A stretch of 64,000 nucleotides of DNA from the NCBI RefSeq assembly GCF_023703325.1, contig NZ_JAMQGM010000013.1, forward strand, positions 1 to 64,000, given 5' to 3'. Positions within the stretch are counted from its first letter, which is position 1. Each line of letters opens with the position of its first letter. The stretch comes from Streptomyces meridianus. GTDB taxonomy: Bacteria > Actinomycetota > Actinomycetes > Streptomycetales > Streptomycetaceae. A program made the translations under genes and the position numbers. The notes beneath the pieces are model-generated. The model saw nothing but the letters and a program-made list of their open reading frames with translations, did not search any database and was not told the DNA's origin. Shown one piece after another: positions 51,630 through 61,191 of the stretch.

Positions 51630-53234
51630 CTACGGCCGGTCGGCGGCGCGGAGTTCGCGGCGGAGGATCTTGCCGCTGGCGGCGCGCGGCACCTGCTCCA
51701 CGAACGCGACGCGCCGCACCTTCTTGTGGGGGGAGACCCGCTCGGCGACGTACGCCATCACGTCCTCCGCGGTGAGCCCCGCACCCGGCTGCCGGACGAC
51801 GAACGCCTTCGGTACCTCGTTGCCGTCGGCATCCGGCGCGCCGATGACGGCGGCGTCGGCGACCTGGTCGTGGGTGAGCAGCACGGCCTCCAGATCGGCC
51901 GGGGCCACCTGGTACCCCTTGTACTTGATCAGCTCCTTCACCCGGTCGACGATGAACAGCCAGCCGTCGGCGTCGACGCGTCCCACGTCGCCGGTGTGCA
52001 GCCAGCCCTCCGCGTCGACCATGGCGGCGGTCTCGTCGGGCCGTCCGAGGTAGCCCTTCATCACCTGCGGCCCGCGGATGACGACCTCACCCTCCTCGCC
52101 GACGCCGAGGTCCCGCGACCGGTCCTCCAGGGCGACGATCCGCATCTCCGTGTTCGGCAGCAGCTTGCCGACCGAACCGGGCGCCGGATCGGCCGCGTTC
52201 AGCGGCACCACGTGGGTGCCGGGCGACAGCTCCGTCATCCCGTACGCCTGCATGATCGGCGGCAGCCCGAGCCGCTTCGAGCAGGCGGCCGCGAGGTCGG
52301 CGTCGAGCGGGGCCGCGGCACTGACCACGTACTCCAGCGAGGAGAGGTCGTGATCCGCGACGACCGGGTGCTTGGCAAGGGCGAGCACGATCGGCGGGGC
52401 CACGTACAGCGCGTTGACCTTGTACGTCTCGATCGCGGTGAGGAACTGCTCCAGGTCGAACCGGGGCAGCACGACGACCGTCGAGCCGTTGCGCAACGGC
52501 GCGTTCATCAGCGCGGTGAGCCCGTAGATGTGAAAAAACGGCAGGACGGCCAGCACACGGTCGCCGGGGCCGCTGGGGATCAGCGGGTGGATCTGGGCGA
52601 GGTTGGTCGCGATGCTCCGGTGGGTGAGCATCACGCCCTTGGGCGCGGCGGTCGTACCGGAGGAGTAGGGGAGCACCGCCACGTCCCGGGCCGGATCGAT
52701 GTCGACGACGGGTTCCGGTGCGGTCGAAGCGAGCATGTCGAGGATCGAGCGGTGGCCTTCCGCCTGGTCGCAGACGAACACCTCCTCGACGCGCAGCGGT
52801 TTGCCCGTCCCGTCGGCGGCGGCGATGGAGGCCAGTTCGACGGCGGCGCGGGCCGCGGGCAGCAGGGCGGAGACGGTGACGACCCACCGGGCGCCGGAGT
52901 CCCGCAGCTGCTTCGCGAACTCGTCCGGCGTGGCGAGCGGATGGACGGGGGTTACGGCCGCTCCGGCCCGGGTGGCGGCGTAGAAGACGGCCGGGTAGGC
53001 GATGGTGTTCGGGCTGTGCAGGGCCACCACGTCACCCTTGCGGACCCCGATGTCGGCGAAGGCCGCGGCCATGCGACGGCTGGACTCGTCGAGCTGCCGG
53101 TGCGTGACGGTCATGCCGCTGACACCGTCGATCAGTGCCGGGGTGTCGCCGTACCCGGCGGCGCGGCCGAGCACAGCGTCGTGGATGGGCAGGTCGACGA
53201 CGGGGACGTCGGGGTACTCGCTGCGGAACACCAT
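51630..53234 (-). CDS. 4-coumarate:CoA ligase-like AMP-forming acyl-CoA synthetase
   Basis: 534 aa. ANL motifs: LPYSSGTTAAPKGVML (about 182), YGMTELSPGTH (about 330), GWLHTGDVGRVDADGW (about 405), IKYKGYQVAPADLE and PRAASGKILRRELR with the catalytic Lys near the C-terminus. It activates an aryl or branched acid to its CoA thioester with ATP. A cinnamate:CoA ligase is known from S. coelicolor for a protein of this type. Last gene of the 9-kb catabolic operon. Confidence 0.93.
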   Translation of the reverse strand: MVFRSEYPDVPVVDLPIHDAVLGRAAGYGDTPALIDGVSGMTVTHRQLDESSRRMAAAFADIGVRKGDVVALHSPNTIAYPAVFYAATRAGAAVTPVHPLATPDEFAKQLRDSGARWVVTVSALLPAARAAVELASIAAADGTGKPLRVEEVFVCDQAEGHRSILDMLASTAPEPVVDIDPARDVAVLPYSSGTTAAPKGVMLTHRSIATNLAQIHPLIPSGPGDRVLAVLPFFHIYGLTALMNAPLRNGSTVVVLPRFDLEQFLTAIETYKVNALYVAPPIVLALAKHPVVADHDLSSLEYVVSAAAPLDADLAAACSKRLGLPPIMQAYGMTELSPGTHVVPLNAADPAPGSVGKLLPNTEMRIVALEDRSRDLGVGEEGEVVIRGPQVMKGYLGRPDETAAMVDAEGWLHTGDVGRVDADGWLFIVDRVKELIKYKGYQVAPADLEAVLLTHDQVADAAVIGAPDADGNEVPKAFVVRQPGAGLTAEDVMAYVAERVSPHKKVRRVAFVEQVPRAASGKILRRELRAADRP

Positions 53235-53378
53235 GGCGGAACCTCTCCCTCTGTGGTTTTCCGGTCCCCGGGGCGGCCGGGCTCCGGTCCGTGGCGGTGC
53301 GGCGGTGCGGCCGGCCCTGCGTTCCCTGGGTCACGCCCTTCGGGAGCGCCGGGCCTGTGCCTGCCCAGCCCGGCGGTC

Positions 53379-54584
53379 TCAGTACGACTTGGGGAGACCC
53401 AGGGACTGGTGGGAGACGAAGTTGAGGATCATCTCGCGGCTGACGGGCGCGATCCGGGACACCCGGGCTGCCGTGATCATGGAGGCGATGCCGTACTCGG
53501 TGGTGAGCCCGTTGCCGCCGAGGGTGTGCACGGCCTGGTCGACGGCCTTGACCGCCGCCTCCCCCGCCGCGTACTTGGCCATGTTGGCGGCCTCGCCCGC
53601 CCCCATGTCGTCGCCCGCGTCGTAGAGCAGGGCCGCCTTGCGCATCATCAGCGCGGCCAGTTCGAGCTCGATGTGGGCCTGGGCGAGCGGGTGTGCGATG
53701 GCCTGGTGGGCGCCGATCGGCTCCTTCCACACCTGCCGGGTCTTCGCGTACTCGACGGCCTTGCCCAGGGCATGGCGGCCCATGCCGAGTGCGAACGCGG
53801 CGGTCATGATCCGCTCGGGGTTGAGGCCGGCGAACAGCTGGAGCAGGCCGGCGTCCTCGTCGCCGACGAGCGCGTCGGCGGGCAGCCGGACGTCATCCAT
53901 CACCAGCTCGAACTGCTTCTCCGGGGCGGCGAGTTCCATGGGTATGTGGTGGTACGCGAACCCGGGGGTGTCGCGGGGGACGACGAACAGGCAGGGCTTG
54001 AGCTTGCCGGTGCGGGCGTCCTCGGTGCGGCCGACGATCAGGGTGGTGTCGGCGATGTCGACGCCGGATACGAACACCTTGCGGCCGGTCAGCAGCCAGT
54101 CGCCGGTGTCCGGGTCGCGGCGGGCGGTCGTGGTGATGCGGTGCGCGTTGGAGCCGGCGTCGGGCTCGGTGATGCCGAAGGCCATCTTGGCGGAGCCGTC
54201 GGCGAGGCCGGGGAGCCACTTCTGCTTCTGCTCGTCGGTGCCGAAGCGGGCGATGACCGTGCCGCAGATCGCGGGCGAGACGATCATCAGCAGCAGGGGG
54301 CAGCCGGCAGCTCCCAGTTCCTCGAGGACGATCGCGAGCTCGGTGATGCCGGCTCCGCCACCGCCGTACTCCTCGGGGAGGTTGACGCCGAGGTAGCCGA
54401 GTTTGCCGGCCTCGGCCCAGAGTTCGTCGGTCTGCCTGCCCTCGGCGGTGACGGTGGTGAAGTACGCGCGGCCGTAGCGGGCGCCGAGGGCGGCGACGGC
54501 CTTGCGGAGGGCGGCCTGTTCCTCGGTTTCGAGGAGGGCGGGGGTCGGGGCGGCGGGGTTGGTGGGGCCGGGCTGGGTGGGCAT
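53379..54584 (-). CDS. Acyl-CoA dehydrogenase
   Basis: 401 aa from the ATG at 54584 (MPTQPGPTNP), with GGGAGGAG upstream; the longer frame to 54779 reads through the repeat element and is rejected. FAD motifs: AFGITEPDAGSNAHRI (about 140), FVSGVDIADTTLIVG and QAVHTLGGNGLTTEYGI (about 355). It introduces a C2-C3 double bond into an acyl-CoA and passes electrons to ETF. Confidence 0.93.
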   Translation of the reverse strand: MPTQPGPTNPAAPTPALLETEEQAALRKAVAALGARYGRAYFTTVTAEGRQTDELWAEAGKLGYLGVNLPEEYGGGGAGITELAIVLEELGAAGCPLLLMIVSPAICGTVIARFGTDEQKQKWLPGLADGSAKMAFGITEPDAGSNAHRITTTARRDPDTGDWLLTGRKVFVSGVDIADTTLIVGRTEDARTGKLKPCLFVVPRDTPGFAYHHIPMELAAPEKQFELVMDDVRLPADALVGDEDAGLLQLFAGLNPERIMTAAFALGMGRHALGKAVEYAKTRQVWKEPIGAHQAIAHPLAQAHIELELAALMMRKAALLYDAGDDMGAGEAANMAKYAAGEAAVKAVDQAVHTLGGNGLTTEYGIASMITAARVSRIAPVSREMILNFVSHQSLGLPKSY

Positions 54585-55015
54585 GGGGCGGGCTCCTCCC
54601 GGGGTGGCGGGGCGCGTGCGCTGTGCGGGGGCGGGTTGCGCGGTGCGGGGTGGTGGTGCCGGGTGGTGCGGGGTGCATGGCCGGGGCGGTACGGGGTGCG
54701 GGGGCGGTACGGGGCCGGGGCCTCCGGCGAGGGGGTTCCTGGACCGTATATTTACGGCCGCGGCCGGCCACAAATACACGGAAGTGTCCAGAAACCCCCT
54801 CCCCTGCGGCCCCGTCCCCTCGCGTGAGTGGTCTCCGGTCCCGCAGCACGGCGGTCGAGGTCAGTGGGCCCGTTTCCGTCGACCCCGCTCCCGCGGTAGG
54901 GGGTGGGATGGGGGTGGTGGGTGGGTTTCCGTGGGTCTGCCGGTTGAGGTGTGGGGGGTCTCGATTTCGCTGTCGAGTTGGAGAGTTCAGGGCTGGGGTT
55001 TCGGGTGGTTGGGCG
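54585..55015. other. 431-bp gap within the catabolic operon
   Basis: It holds the acyl-CoA dehydrogenase ribosome site, a GC-rich run with poor complexity and the structured repeat element (copy B). No gene is supported. Confidence 0.5.
54729..54801 (-). ncRNA. Structured repeat element, copy B
   Basis: Read on the minus strand: outer arms 54801-54787 and 54743-54729, inner arms CCGTGTATTTGTGGCC (54781-54766) and GGCCGTAAATATACGG (54760-54745), bulge CACTT and a short loop. On this strand the arm differences are G-U wobbles; on the plus strand they would be A-C mismatches. Copy A (37481-37588, plus) has one extra base pair compensated on both arms. It lies between the carboxylase and acyl-CoA dehydrogenase genes. 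Confidence 0.6.
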
Positions 55016-56947
55016 TCATTGGGGTTCGTCGTTCGGGGTCACGACGGCCAGGAGGGTGCCGACGTCGACTTGGGTGCCGGGGGTGGCGTGGAGGGCGGTG
55101 AGGGTGCCGGCGGTGGGGGCCGTGATGCGGTGCTCCATCTTCATCGCCTCCAGCCAGAGGAGGGGTTGGCCGGCCTCGACGGGGTCGCCGACCGCGACGT
55201 CCGCGACCCGGATGACGGTGCCGGGCATGGGCGCGAGGAGGGAGCCGGGTTCGGTTCGGGCGGTGGGGTCCGGGAATCGCGGCAGGGGGGTGAAGGTGAA
55301 GGCGCCGAGCGGGCTGTCGACGTGGGTGCGGTCGTGGGTGGTGACGTCGAAGGTGCGGGCGATGCCGTCGGTTTCGAGGGTGATCGCGGTGGGCGTGGCA
55401 TGGAGGAGGCGGGTGGTGGGGTCGTCGGTGCGCAGGCCGTCGCGGGTGTGGTGGTACGCGATCTCGTGGACGGTGCCGGACGGTTCACTGCGGTAACTCT
55501 TCGTCCGGGGTGCCGAGATCACGTTGCGCCAACCACCCAGCCGCAAGGGGAGGGTGGGGCCTGCGGCGTGGGCGGTCGCTTCGGCCAGGGCGGCGGCGAG
55601 GGCGGAGAGGGCTTCGGCGGACGGGTCGGGCGGGGTGTTGAGGTCCGCGAGGTGGCGGTCGTAGAAGCCGGTGTCCAGGCGGGCGGCGGCGAAGTCGGGG
55701 TGGCGCAGGGAGCGCACGAGGAGGTCGCGGTTGGTCACCGGCCCGTGCAGGTGGGCGTGTTCCAGGACGTACGCGAGGCGGCGGACGGCCTCGGCGCGGG
55801 TGGGGGCCCAGGCGATGACCTTGGCGAGCAGGGGGTCGTAGTGGACGCTGATCGCGTCGCCGTCGGTGATGCCCGAGTCGAGGCGGACGTGACGGGTCTC
55901 GGGCAGTCGCAGCCGGTGCATGACGCCGGTCTGGGGCTGCCAGTCGCGCGCCGGGTCCTCGGCATAGAGGCGGGCCTCGACGGCGTGGCCGGACGGCGCC
56001 GGGGGCTCGGGGTCGAGCGGTTCGCCCTCGGCGACGCGCAGTTGGAGGGCGACCAGATCGATGCCGTGGACGAGTTCGGTGACCGGGTGCTCGACCTGGA
56101 GGCGGGTGTTCATCTCCAGGAAGTGGGCCCGTTCGCCGGAGACCAGGAACTCGACGGTGCCCGCGCCCCGGTAGCCGATGGCGCGGGCCGCTTCGGCGGC
56201 GGCCTCGTGGAGGGTGGCGCGGAGGTGGTCGGGGAGGCCGGGCGCCGGGGCCTCCTCGATCACCTTCTGGTGGCGGCGCTGGAGGGAGCAGTCGCGGGTG
56301 CCGAGCACCCGGACGGCGCCGTGGTCGTCGGCCAGGACCTGCACCTCGACGTGCCGGCCGCGTTCGACGTACGGCTCGACGAACACCTCGCCGTCGCCGA
56401 ACGCCGAGGCGGCCTCGGTGCTCGCGGCGGCCAGTTCGCCGGGCAGGTCGGCAAGGTCGCGGACGATGCGCATGCCGCGTCCGCCGCCGCCGGAGGCAGC
56501 CTTGACCAGCAGGGGCAGGTCGCCGTCCGTGGCGTCGCGGGGGTCGATGGCCGCGAGCAGCGGAACACCGGCCCGCGCCATGAGGTCCTTGGCCCGGGTC
56601 TTGGACGCCATCGCCTCGATCGCCTCGGGCGGCGGCCCGATCCAGGTCAGCCCGGCGTCGAGGACGGCGCGGGCGAACTCGGCGTTCTCGGAGAGGAATC
56701 CGTACCCGGGGTGGACGGCGTCGGCGCCGGCGGCCAGGGCGGCTTTCACCACCAGGTCGCCGCGCAGATAGGTGTCGGCGGGCGCGTCGCCGGGGAGGCG
56801 GACGGCGGCATCGGCCTCCCGGGTGTGGGCGGCCCGGGCGTCGGCGTCCGAGTGGACGGCGACGCCTGTGATGCCCAGTTCGCGGCAGGTGCGGAAGACG
56901 CGGCGGGCGATCTCGCCCCGGTTGGCGACGAGGACGGACTGGATCAC
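55016..56947 (-). CDS. Biotin-dependent acyl-CoA carboxylase, alpha (biotin carboxylase + BCCP)
   Basis: 643 aa from a GTG at 56947 (VIQSVLVANRGEIARRVF). ATP-grasp biotin carboxylase with KAASGGGGRGMRIV and EMNTRLQVEHPVTE, then a linker and the biotinyl domain with EAMKMEH (Lys about 603). It carboxylates biotin and delivers CO2 to the neighbouring carboxyltransferase. With that subunit it forms an MCC/GCC-like complex acting on a branched or isoprenoid acyl-CoA. Confidence 0.94.
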   Translation of the reverse strand: MIQSVLVANRGEIARRVFRTCRELGITGVAVHSDADARAAHTREADAAVRLPGDAPADTYLRGDLVVKAALAAGADAVHPGYGFLSENAEFARAVLDAGLTWIGPPPEAIEAMASKTRAKDLMARAGVPLLAAIDPRDATDGDLPLLVKAASGGGGRGMRIVRDLADLPGELAAASTEAASAFGDGEVFVEPYVERGRHVEVQVLADDHGAVRVLGTRDCSLQRRHQKVIEEAPAPGLPDHLRATLHEAAAEAARAIGYRGAGTVEFLVSGERAHFLEMNTRLQVEHPVTELVHGIDLVALQLRVAEGEPLDPEPPAPSGHAVEARLYAEDPARDWQPQTGVMHRLRLPETRHVRLDSGITDGDAISVHYDPLLAKVIAWAPTRAEAVRRLAYVLEHAHLHGPVTNRDLLVRSLRHPDFAAARLDTGFYDRHLADLNTPPDPSAEALSALAAALAEATAHAAGPTLPLRLGGWRNVISAPRTKSYRSEPSGTVHEIAYHHTRDGLRTDDPTTRLLHATPTAITLETDGIARTFDVTTHDRTHVDSPLGAFTFTPLPRFPDPTARTEPGSLLAPMPGTVIRVADVAVGDPVEAGQPLLWLEAMKMEHRITAPTAGTLTALHATPGTQVDVGTLLAVVTPNDEPQ

Positions 56948-56954
56948 GGGAGCC

Positions 56955-58553
56955 TCACATCCGGAAGACGCCGAAGCCGCCCCGCGCGCCCTCCACGGGT
57001 GCGTTGTGGACGGCCGACAGGCACAGGCCGAGGACGGTTCGGGTGTCGCGCGGGTCGATGACGCCGTCGTCGTAGAGGCGCCCGGACAGGAAGTGCGGGA
57101 GGGACTCGGACTCGATCTGCTGCTCGACCATGGCGCGCAGGGAGCTGTCCGCCTCGTCGTCGTACGGCTGTCCCTTCGCGGCGGCGGACGCGCGGGCGAC
57201 GATGGACAGGACACCGGCCAGCTGCTGGGGGCCCATGACGGCGGCTTTGGCGGACGGCCAGGCGAACAGGAAACGCGGATCGTACGCCCGTCCGCACATG
57301 CCGTAGTGACCGGCGCCGTAGGAGGCGCCCATGAGCACCGACAGGTGCGGGACGCGGGAGTTGGAGACCGCGTTGATCATCATCGCGCCGTGTTTGATGA
57401 TGCCGCCCTGCTCGTACTCCCGGCCGACCATGTAGCCGGTGGTGTTGTGCAGGAAGACCAGGGGGATGTCGCGCTGGTTGGCGAGCTGGATGAACTGCGC
57501 GGCCTTCTGTGACTCCTCGCTGAACAGCACGCCCTGCGTGTTGGCGAGGATGCCGACCGGGTAGCCGTGGACGGCCGCCCAGCCGGTGGCCAGGCTGGAG
57601 CCGTAGAGCGGCTTGAACTCGTCGAAGTCCGAGCCGTCGACGACGCGGGCGACGACCTCGCGCGGGTCGAACGGGGTCCTCAGGTCGCCGGGGACGATGC
57701 CGAGGAGTTCCTCGCCGTCGTACTTCGGCGGGTCGGCGATTCCCGGATCGGGCTGCGCCCGGCGGTGGTTGAGGCGGGCGACGACGCGGCGGGCCTGGCG
57801 CAGCGCGTCGGGTTCGTCGACCGCGTAGTAGTCGGCGAGCCCGGAGGTGCGGGCGTGCATGTCGGCGCCGCCGAGCGATTCGTCGTCGCTCTCCTCACCG
57901 GTGGCCATCTTGACCAGCGGCGGCCCGCCGAGGAAGACCTTCGACCGCTCCTTGATCATGACGACGTGGTCGGACATGCCGGGGACGTACGCGCCGCCCG
58001 CCGTCGAATTGCCGAACACCACCGCAACGGTGGGGATTCCGGCGGCCGAGAGCCGGGTGAGGTCCTTGAACAGCGCCCCGCCCGGGATGAAGATCTCCTT
58101 CTGGCTGGGCAGGTCCGCGCCGCCGGACTCGACCAGGCTGACCACCGGCAGCCGGTTGGCGAAGGCGATCTCGTGGGCGCGCAGCGCCTTCTTCATGGTC
58201 CACGGGTTGCTCGCCCCGCCGCGCACGGTCGGGTCGTTGGCGGTGATGAGGCACTCGACGCCCTCGATCACACCGATCCCGGTGACGAGTGACGCGCCCA
58301 CCGGGTAGTCGCTGCCCCACGCTGCGAGCGGCGAGAGTTCGAGGAACGGGGTGTCCGGATCGACAAGCAGCTCGATGCGTTCGCGGGCGAGCAGCTTGCC
58401 GCGCTCGCGGTGCCGGGCGGTGTACTTCTCACCGCCTCCGGCCACGGCCTTGGCGTGCTCGGCGTCGAGTTCGGCCAGCTTGCCGAGCATCGCCTCGCGG
58501 TTGGCGGCGTACTCCGGCGCGGCGGTGTCGAGAGCGGACGGCAGGACGGTCAC
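56955..58553 (-). CDS. Acyl-CoA carboxylase, carboxyltransferase beta subunit
   Basis: 532 aa from a GTG at 58553 overlapping the AtuA stop (GTGA). Carboxyltransferase motifs: GGASNPWTMKKALRAHEIA, VVFGNSTAGGAYVPGMSDH and MGASYGAGHYGMCGRAYDP. It transfers carboxyl from biotin to the acyl-CoA gamma or beta carbon. Of the MCC/GCC branch rather than PCC, judging by the pairing with AtuA. Confidence 0.94.
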   Translation of the reverse strand: MTVLPSALDTAAPEYAANREAMLGKLAELDAEHAKAVAGGGEKYTARHRERGKLLARERIELLVDPDTPFLELSPLAAWGSDYPVGASLVTGIGVIEGVECLITANDPTVRGGASNPWTMKKALRAHEIAFANRLPVVSLVESGGADLPSQKEIFIPGGALFKDLTRLSAAGIPTVAVVFGNSTAGGAYVPGMSDHVVMIKERSKVFLGGPPLVKMATGEESDDESLGGADMHARTSGLADYYAVDEPDALRQARRVVARLNHRRAQPDPGIADPPKYDGEELLGIVPGDLRTPFDPREVVARVVDGSDFDEFKPLYGSSLATGWAAVHGYPVGILANTQGVLFSEESQKAAQFIQLANQRDIPLVFLHNTTGYMVGREYEQGGIIKHGAMMINAVSNSRVPHLSVLMGASYGAGHYGMCGRAYDPRFLFAWPSAKAAVMGPQQLAGVLSIVARASAAAKGQPYDDEADSSLRAMVEQQIESESLPHFLSGRLYDDGVIDPRDTRTVLGLCLSAVHNAPVEGARGGFGVFRM

Positions 58554-60247
58554 AGGAGGACCTCCGGGATGTCCAGCCGGCGGGAGCGCAGCCACTCCCC
58601 CAGGGCCTTGGCCTGCGGGTCGAAGCGGGCCTGGGAGGCGACGCCCTCGCCGAGGATGCCGTCGACGGTGAAGTTCAGTGCCCGCAGGTTCGGCAGCACG
58701 TGCCGCGTCACCTCCAACGAGGCTGTCTCGGGCAGTAGTTCACGGAAGCGGTCGACGGTGAGGGTGTGGGCGAGCCAGCGCCATCCCTGCTCGTCGCGGG
58801 CCCATGCGCCGACGTTGGCGCTGCCGCCCTTGTCGCCGCTGCGCGCCCCCGCGACCAGGCCGAGCGGCGCCCGGCGGGCCGGCCCGTCCGGCAGCGGCTC
58901 CGGCAGGGGCGGTTCCTCGACGTCCGCGAGTTCGAGCGTCGTCGCCGGGTGCGGTACGGGGACGCGTTCACCGTCGGGGAGCACCGCGGTGTGGGTCACG
59001 CTCGCGGCGTCCGTGTGCACGGCCTCGAACACCCCGTAGGGCGCGCCCTTGCCGGGCGGCGCGGTCACGTGGAAGCCGGGGTAGCCGGCGAGGGCGAGTT
59101 CGATGGCGGCGCCGCTGAGCGCGCGGCCGACGGCGTCGGCGTCCGGGTCTCGGACGACCAGCCGCAGCAGCGCGCTCGCCTCCTCCTCGGTGCCGGCGTC
59201 GGGGTGGTCGGTGCGGGCGAGGGTCCAGTGCACCTCGGCGGGGCGGTTGCTGCCGAGGGCGTCGTCCATCTGGTCGCGCACCAGCTGTGCCTTGGCCTCG
59301 ATGTCGAGGCCGGTCAGGACGAACACGACCTCGTTGCGCCAGCCGCCCATCCGGGTCAGCCCGGTCTTGAGGGTGGGCGGCGGGGCCTCACCGCGGGTGC
59401 CCTCGACACGCACCCGGTCGGGGCCGTCCTGGGTGAGGCGGACGGTGTCCAGCCGGGCGGTGACGTCGGGCCCGGCGTACCGGGCGCCCGCGGTCTCGTA
59501 GAGGAGCTGGGCGGTGACGGTCCCGACGGTCACCGCGCCGCCGGTGCCCGGGTGTTTGGTGACGACGGCGGAGCCGTCGGCGTGGATCTCGGCGAGCGGG
59601 AAGCCGGGGCGGCGCACGTCGTGTTCGCCGAAGAAGGCGTAGTTGCCGCCGGTGACCTGGGGGCCGCACTCCAGCAGGTGCCCGGCGACGACGGCCCCGG
59701 CGAGCGCGTCGTGGTCGTCCGGCTTCCAGCCGAAGTGGGCGGCGCACGGCCCGGTGACGAGGGCGGCGTCGGTGACCCGGCCGGTGACGACGACGTCCGC
59801 GCCGGCCCGCAGGCACGCGGCGATCCCGGCGCCGCCGAGGTAGGCGTTGGCGGTCAGGACGCCGGGGGGCCAGCCGCGCTCGGCGGCCTCGGGCAGCAGG
59901 TTGTCGCCCTCGACGTGGGCCACGCGGACGGGCACGCCGACCCGGTCGGCCAGCTCGCGCACGGCGTCGGCGAGTCCGGCGGGGTTGAGGCCGCCCGCGT
60001 TGGCGACGATCCGCACGCCGCGCTCGTGCGCCAGGCCGAGCCCTTCCTCCAGTTGCCCGAGGAAGGTGCGGGCGTAGCCGCGGCCGGGGTCCTTCATCCG
60101 GTCCCGGCCGAGGATGAGCATGGTGAGTTCGGCGAGGTAGTCGCCGGTGAGGACGTCGAGCGGGCCGCCGGTGAGCATCTCGCGGAAGGCGTCGAAGCGG
60201 TCGCCGTAGAAGCCGGAGGCGTTGCCGATCCGCAGGGGGGCGCTCAT
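58550..60247 (-). CDS. atuA: AtuA-type acyclic terpene utilization protein (DUF1446)
   Basis: 565 aa from the ATG at 60247. DUF1446/AtuA features: MSAPLRIGNASGFYGDRFDA, VANAGGLNPAGLADAV, GADVVVTGRVTDAALV, ECGPQVTGGNYAFF, and a C-terminal AtuA-like/FAH domain with LVAGARSGDKGGSANVG. In Pseudomonas atuA is needed for citronellol/geraniol use; its chemistry is unresolved. Overlaps both neighbours (ATGA at 60244-60247; GTGA at 58550-58553), indicating a tightly coupled operon. Confidence 0.9.
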   Translation of the reverse strand: MSAPLRIGNASGFYGDRFDAFREMLTGGPLDVLTGDYLAELTMLILGRDRMKDPGRGYARTFLGQLEEGLGLAHERGVRIVANAGGLNPAGLADAVRELADRVGVPVRVAHVEGDNLLPEAAERGWPPGVLTANAYLGGAGIAACLRAGADVVVTGRVTDAALVTGPCAAHFGWKPDDHDALAGAVVAGHLLECGPQVTGGNYAFFGEHDVRRPGFPLAEIHADGSAVVTKHPGTGGAVTVGTVTAQLLYETAGARYAGPDVTARLDTVRLTQDGPDRVRVEGTRGEAPPPTLKTGLTRMGGWRNEVVFVLTGLDIEAKAQLVRDQMDDALGSNRPAEVHWTLARTDHPDAGTEEEASALLRLVVRDPDADAVGRALSGAAIELALAGYPGFHVTAPPGKGAPYGVFEAVHTDAASVTHTAVLPDGERVPVPHPATTLELADVEEPPLPEPLPDGPARRAPLGLVAGARSGDKGGSANVGAWARDEQGWRWLAHTLTVDRFRELLPETASLEVTRHVLPNLRALNFTVDGILGEGVASQARFDPQAKALGEWLRSRRLDIPEVLL

Positions 60248-61038
60248 GCGGCGCCTCCTGACGGCTCGCGGCCCGGGCCGGGCGGTCCGGCGAACGCCTG
60301 GGCGATGTCCAGCCACCGGTCGGCGCCGGCGCCCTCGGCGCGCAGGGCGAGGTCGGCGCGGTGCGCGCGCTGGGTGACGAGCAGGCAGAAGTCCAGGGCC
60401 CGTCCGGTGACCCGCTGGGCGGCGTCCTCGGGACCGAACGTCCACAGCTCCCCGTCGGGGGCGGTCAGTTCGACGCGGAACTCCTCGCCGGGCGGCTGGA
60501 TTCCGTGGGCCAGGTGCGCGTAGTCGCGGGTACGGGTGCCGAGGCGGGCGATGTGCCACAGCCGGGCGGACGGGGGCCGCGCGACCTCGAGCGCGTCGGC
60601 GACGTCCTGCCCGTGCGCCCAGGTCTCCATCAGCCGGGCAGAGGCCATCGAGGCGATGCTCATCGGCGGGCCGTACCAGGGGATGCGGGTGCCCTCGGGG
60701 AGGTCGACCAGGGTCTCGACCAGTTCCTTGCGCCCCTCCCGCCACAGCATCAGCAGCTCGGACGGCGGGTGGGCGGCCAGCGGCTCGGCCCCGTCGTCGA
60801 CGAACGTGTCCGGCGCGGCCAGGGCCTTCCCGGCCTCCTGGGCGAACGCGTCGGGTTCGTTGACGGCGAGCAGCGCCTGCTCGTCGGTCCAGGCGAGATG
60901 GGCGATCTGGTGGGAGACGGTCCAGCCGGGTGCGGGGGTGGGCCGCTTCCAGTCCGCGGGCGGCAGCCCGCCGACCAGCCGGTCCAGCTCCTCGCCCTCG
61001 CTGTGCAGGTCGATCAGCACGGTTCGGGCATCGGACAC
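60244..61038 (-). CDS. TIGR03084 family MDMPI-like protein
   Basis: 264 aa from a GTG at 61038. DinB/MDMPI fold: GWTVSHQIAHLAWTDEQALL (metal His), WYGPPMSIASMASARLMETW with HGQDVADAL, and GPEDAAQRVTGRALDFCLLV. Usually metal-binding and mycothiol-linked; here it is the first gene of the acyl-CoA operon. Role in the pathway unknown. Confidence 0.88.
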   Translation of the reverse strand: MSDARTVLIDLHSEGEELDRLVGGLPPADWKRPTPAPGWTVSHQIAHLAWTDEQALLAVNEPDAFAQEAGKALAAPDTFVDDGAEPLAAHPPSELLMLWREGRKELVETLVDLPEGTRIPWYGPPMSIASMASARLMETWAHGQDVADALEVARPPSARLWHIARLGTRTRDYAHLAHGIQPPGEEFRVELTAPDGELWTFGPEDAAQRVTGRALDFCLLVTQRAHRADLALRAEGAGADRWLDIAQAFAGPPGPGREPSGGAA

Positions 61039-61135
61039 GGTGTGCTCCCCTCGTCGGGCGTGCGGGCACGGCCGGCCGGTGCGGCAGCGGCGCCGCGGGC
61101 CTGCGGGTCAGCGTGGCAGCGACCGGCGCACCAAA

Positions 61136-61147
61136 CAAGCATGCGTG
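61136..61147 (-). promoter_or_regulatory. Near-palindromic TetR-type operator of the catabolic operon
   Basis: CAAGCATGCGTG is one mismatch from the palindrome CAAGCATGCTTG, flanked by AAACAAG and TGATTTTT. It is about 100 bp upstream of the TIGR03084 start. Sites of this kind are common upstream of actinobacterial acyl-CoA genes, in my recollection. Confidence 0.5.
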
Positions 61148-61191
61148 CATGATTTTTGCCGGTGGCCGGGCCGGGAGACGTGGCGGAGCGT

